A stretch of DNA of 7,243 nt, taken from the NCBI GenBank assembly GCA_902496505.1, contig CABVBB010000101.1, forward strand, positions 1 through 7,243, written 5' to 3'. Source of the stretch: an uncultured Peptococcaceae bacterium (GTDB taxonomy: Bacteria > Bacillota > Peptococcia > Peptococcales > Peptococcaceae). The notes beneath the pieces were generated by a model. The model saw only the letters and a list, made by a program, of their open reading frames with translations. It was not told the origin of the DNA and did not search any database. This document shows positions 6,014-7,243 of this stretch, piece by piece. Every line of letters begins with the position of its first letter. Positions within the stretch are counted from its first letter, which is position 1. The position numbers were made by a program, and so were the translations under genes.

Positions 6014-6313
6014 GTGATCAAGCATATCGTCACCTGGCGCTTCTACGACACCCTTTCCGCCAGCGAGCGCCAAAGCGCCGCTCTCAAACTCAAGCACGAC
6101 ATGGAAGCGCTCCAAACCCAGATCGACGGCGTCCTCTCGCTCGCCGTCATCATTGATCCCCTGCCCACCAGCAATCGGGACATCCTTCTCGAGAGCACCT
6201 TCGTTTCTGCCGAAGCCCTCGCTCTCTACCAAAACGATCCCCGCCACCAAGCCGTCGGCCAATACCTCAGCACCGTCGCCGGCGACCGCGCCTGCATCGA
6301 TTTCGAAGTGTAA
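6014..6313 (+). CDS. Dabb (stress-response A/B barrel) domain protein
   Basis: This 99-residue protein is a single Dabb domain, a small alpha+beta barrel that usually forms dimers. It has the typical start MIKHIVTWRF (conserved His4), a central amphipathic helix (about 18-36), and the C-terminal ALYQNDPRHQAVGQYL region with the family's Y-Q/x-P-x-H pattern, ending in FEV. Dabb proteins have been linked to stress responses in plants, and a few act as enzymes; most bacterial ones are uncharacterised, so no reaction is claimed. Start codon GTG 6014 is supported by AGGAGA (6001-6006) at 7-nt spacing. It lies 41 nt after rsmI and just before the terminator, so it is probably the last gene of the operon. 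It shares the C-ending codon preference of rsmI, so it does not look newly acquired. Confidence 0.82.
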   Translation: MIKHIVTWRFYDTLSASERQSAALKLKHDMEALQTQIDGVLSLAVIIDPLPTSNRDILLESTFVSAEALALYQNDPRHQAVGQYLSTVAGDRACIDFEV

Positions 6314-6329
6314 TATCCTTATTTTTATA

Positions 6330-6378
6330 AAAAAGCGCTAGGCCCTTTGACAACTGTTCAAAGGGCCTAGCGCTTTTT
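6330..6378 (+). terminator. Strong intrinsic terminator, 21-bp perfect stem
   Basis: The arms 6330-6350 and 6358-6378 are perfectly complementary over 21 bp around the 7-nt loop CAACTGT. The core is GC-rich (AGCGCTAGGCCC), with five A on the left arm matched to the T-run TTTTT (6374-6378). It lies 17 nt after the Dabb stop and ends the cluster's transcript. Because it starts with A-run and ends with T-run, it could also terminate transcription from the minus strand. Confidence 0.95.
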
Positions 6379-6525
6379 AGTTGCGGCGTTGCCGGCTGAT
6401 CGCTCTAGCAACTTTTAGGTGCATCGCTAGCTATAAGCAAATTATAAATTCTATGCATAATCATTTTTTCTACATACAATCAAGATAGTAACTGGTACTC
6501 ATATTTCTTAAAGGAGTGATCTGGT
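6379..6525 (+). promoter_or_regulatory. AT-rich upstream region of the phosphodiesterase gene
   Basis: This 147-nt gap carries no plausible gene and must hold the promoter for the gene at 6526, since the terminator lies before it. It is markedly AT-rich from about 6435 to 6510. Possible -10 boxes are TACAAT (6475-6480), CATAAT (6456-6461) and TATAAA (6443-6448), but none has a good -35 at 16-18 nt, so no promoter is called. An AGTA/TACT dyad (6487-6499) and an AGTTGC/GCAACT pairing (6379-6384 with 6408-6413) are present and may be incidental. The ribosome-binding site is AAGGAG at 6511-6516. Confidence 0.45.
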
Positions 6526-7243
6526 ATGGTTAGAACAAGCTTGACCAACAAAATTGCAGTCTTAGGTGTGGATGGTTTTGATCCGCGTCTGGCCAAAAAA
6601 TTCATGGATCAAGGTAAAATGCCCAATCTGGCGACCTTTGTCAAACGCGGCTCTGCTCGTGAAGATCTGGTGCTTTTAGGCGCGATGCCGACTGTTACAC
6701 CGCCTATGTGGACCACCTTGGCCTGCGGTGCTTATCCCAATACCCATGGGGTGACCGCCTTCTTTCGTCAGCATCCTGAACGGCTGGATACCACCGTTTA
6801 TAACTTTGACTCCCGCTTGACCACAGCTGAAATGCTGTGGAACGTCTTTGCTGAAGCCGGCAAGAAGACGCTGGTCTGGCATTGGCCCGGCTCCTCCTGG
6901 CCGCCAACCTCTGACAGCCCCAACCTGCACGTCGTGGACGGCACGCAGCCTGGCGGCGTGAATATGGGTGTTGCTAATATCGACTGGGAAAAACTTGGCA
7001 TCGCTGATGAAACTATTCCAGAAGTCGCTTTCCGCGCCTACAATTCTACCGAAGAACGCGGCATGGCTGGCTGCATCATCACTGGTTTGGAAGAATCCGT
7101 TGCCAAAGAAGACGACGGCGGCATGAGCGGCGCTGATGTCCTGCAAGCCGTTTTAGGCGGACCAGAGCAGACTTTCCTGGTCATGGGCGATGATGAGAAT
7201 GAGATCAGCCTTTTAGGCAATGTCAATGTAGACTATGTCAATT
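6526..7243 (+). CDS. Alkaline-phosphatase-superfamily phosphodiesterase/nucleotide pyrophosphatase-like protein (3'-partial)
   Basis: The first 239 codons are visible and the gene runs off the window. The protein resembles the type I phosphodiesterase/nucleotide pyrophosphatase branch of the alkaline phosphatase superfamily, which hydrolyses phosphate esters using two metals. It opens with a beta-strand and metal-binding Asp in LGVDGFDP (Asp16), then MPNLATFVKRGS (32-43), the nucleophile segment PTVTPPMWTTLACG (55-68, Thr58 the likely nucleophile) and AYPNTHGV (69-76). WHWPGSSWPP near 118-127 is also typical. Later metal ligands lie beyond the window. There is no signal peptide or membrane segment at the start, so it looks cytoplasmic. 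The ATG at 6526 has AAAGGAG with 9-nt spacing. Its codon use is more T-ending (for example GCT, GGT, GTT) than the genes before the terminator. Substrate is unknown. Confidence 0.85.
   Translation, partial: MVRTSLTNKIAVLGVDGFDPRLAKKFMDQGKMPNLATFVKRGSAREDLVLLGAMPTVTPPMWTTLACGAYPNTHGVTAFFRQHPERLDTTVYNFDSRLTTAEMLWNVFAEAGKKTLVWHWPGSSWPPTSDSPNLHVVDGTQPGGVNMGVANIDWEKLGIADETIPEVAFRAYNSTEERGMAGCIITGLEESVAKEDDGGMSGADVLQAVLGGPEQTFLVMGDDENEISLLGNVNVDYVN

Noticed and set aside
5869..6156. 95-residue + strand frame spanning the end of rsmI and the start of the Dabb gene
   Set aside because: It is low-complexity (Ser/Pro/Arg-rich), out of frame with two supported genes, and has no ribosome-binding site.
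6676..7146. 156-residue minus-strand frame
   Set aside because: It is antisense to the phosphodiesterase gene, whose + strand product has clear superfamily motifs.
6413..7217. TTTTAGG occurring four times (6413, 6674, 7151, 7211)
   Set aside because: The three copies in the coding region are all Leu-Gly codons (TTA GGC) in frame, best explained by codon choice, not as a motif.
1..7243. CRISPR, tRNA, rRNA, insertion sequence or phage signals
   Set aside because: I saw no regular repeat array, tRNA- or rRNA-like sequence, transposase or terminal inverted repeats in the window.

Overview
The window holds a conserved Bacillota (Firmicutes) housekeeping cluster, all on the + strand. It runs decarboxylase - tmk - holB - ricT (yaaT) - yabA - trmN6 (yabB) - rsmI (yabC) - a Dabb-domain gene, and ends at a strong terminator. 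A separate phosphodiesterase gene follows. The Bacillus subtilis counterpart is yaaO-tmk-yaaQ(darA)-yaaR-holB-yaaT-yabA-yabB-yazA-yabC. Gene order, strong Shine-Dalgarno sites and the RicT/YabA pair point to Bacillota. The moderately high GC content, C/G-ending codons and the GSGKATQ-type thymidylate kinase suggest an anaerobic clostridial or Negativicutes-like lineage rather than Bacillus. That lineage call is inference from remembered family patterns.

Layout. Positions 1-1323: an Orn/Lys/Arg decarboxylase of the PLP fold-type I class, missing its N-terminus at the window edge. 1331-2011: thymidylate kinase. 2012-2144: a short gap with a good sigma-A promoter candidate; darA and yaaR are absent here. 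2145-3146: DNA polymerase III delta-prime subunit. 3147-3269: a gap with two hairpins and a possible 38-residue ORF that runs into the next gene. 3270-4016: RicT. 4058-4393: YabA. 4377-5120: TrmN6, overlapping yabA by 17 nt. 5124-5972: RsmI. 6014-6313: Dabb protein. 6330-6378: a perfect 21-bp hairpin terminator. 6379-6525: AT-rich upstream region. 6526-7243: start of an alkaline-phosphatase-superfamily phosphodiesterase, cut off by the window end.

How the genes fit together. The cluster combines dTTP supply (tmk), replication (holB for clamp loading, yabA for restraint of DnaA), RNA processing (ricT) and RNA methylation (trmN6 on tRNA, rsmI on 16S rRNA). Short gaps, one overlap and ribosome-binding sites placed inside upstream coding ends indicate translationally coupled operon genes. 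The promoter at 2042-2070 would let holB and everything after it be transcribed apart from the decarboxylase and tmk.

No wholly new system is evident; this is mostly an ordinary core region. The points most worth a second look are the structured ricT leader with its possible small ORF, the internal promoter where darA/yaaR would normally sit, the Ala in the Tmk P-loop, and the distinct phosphodiesterase gene after the terminator.
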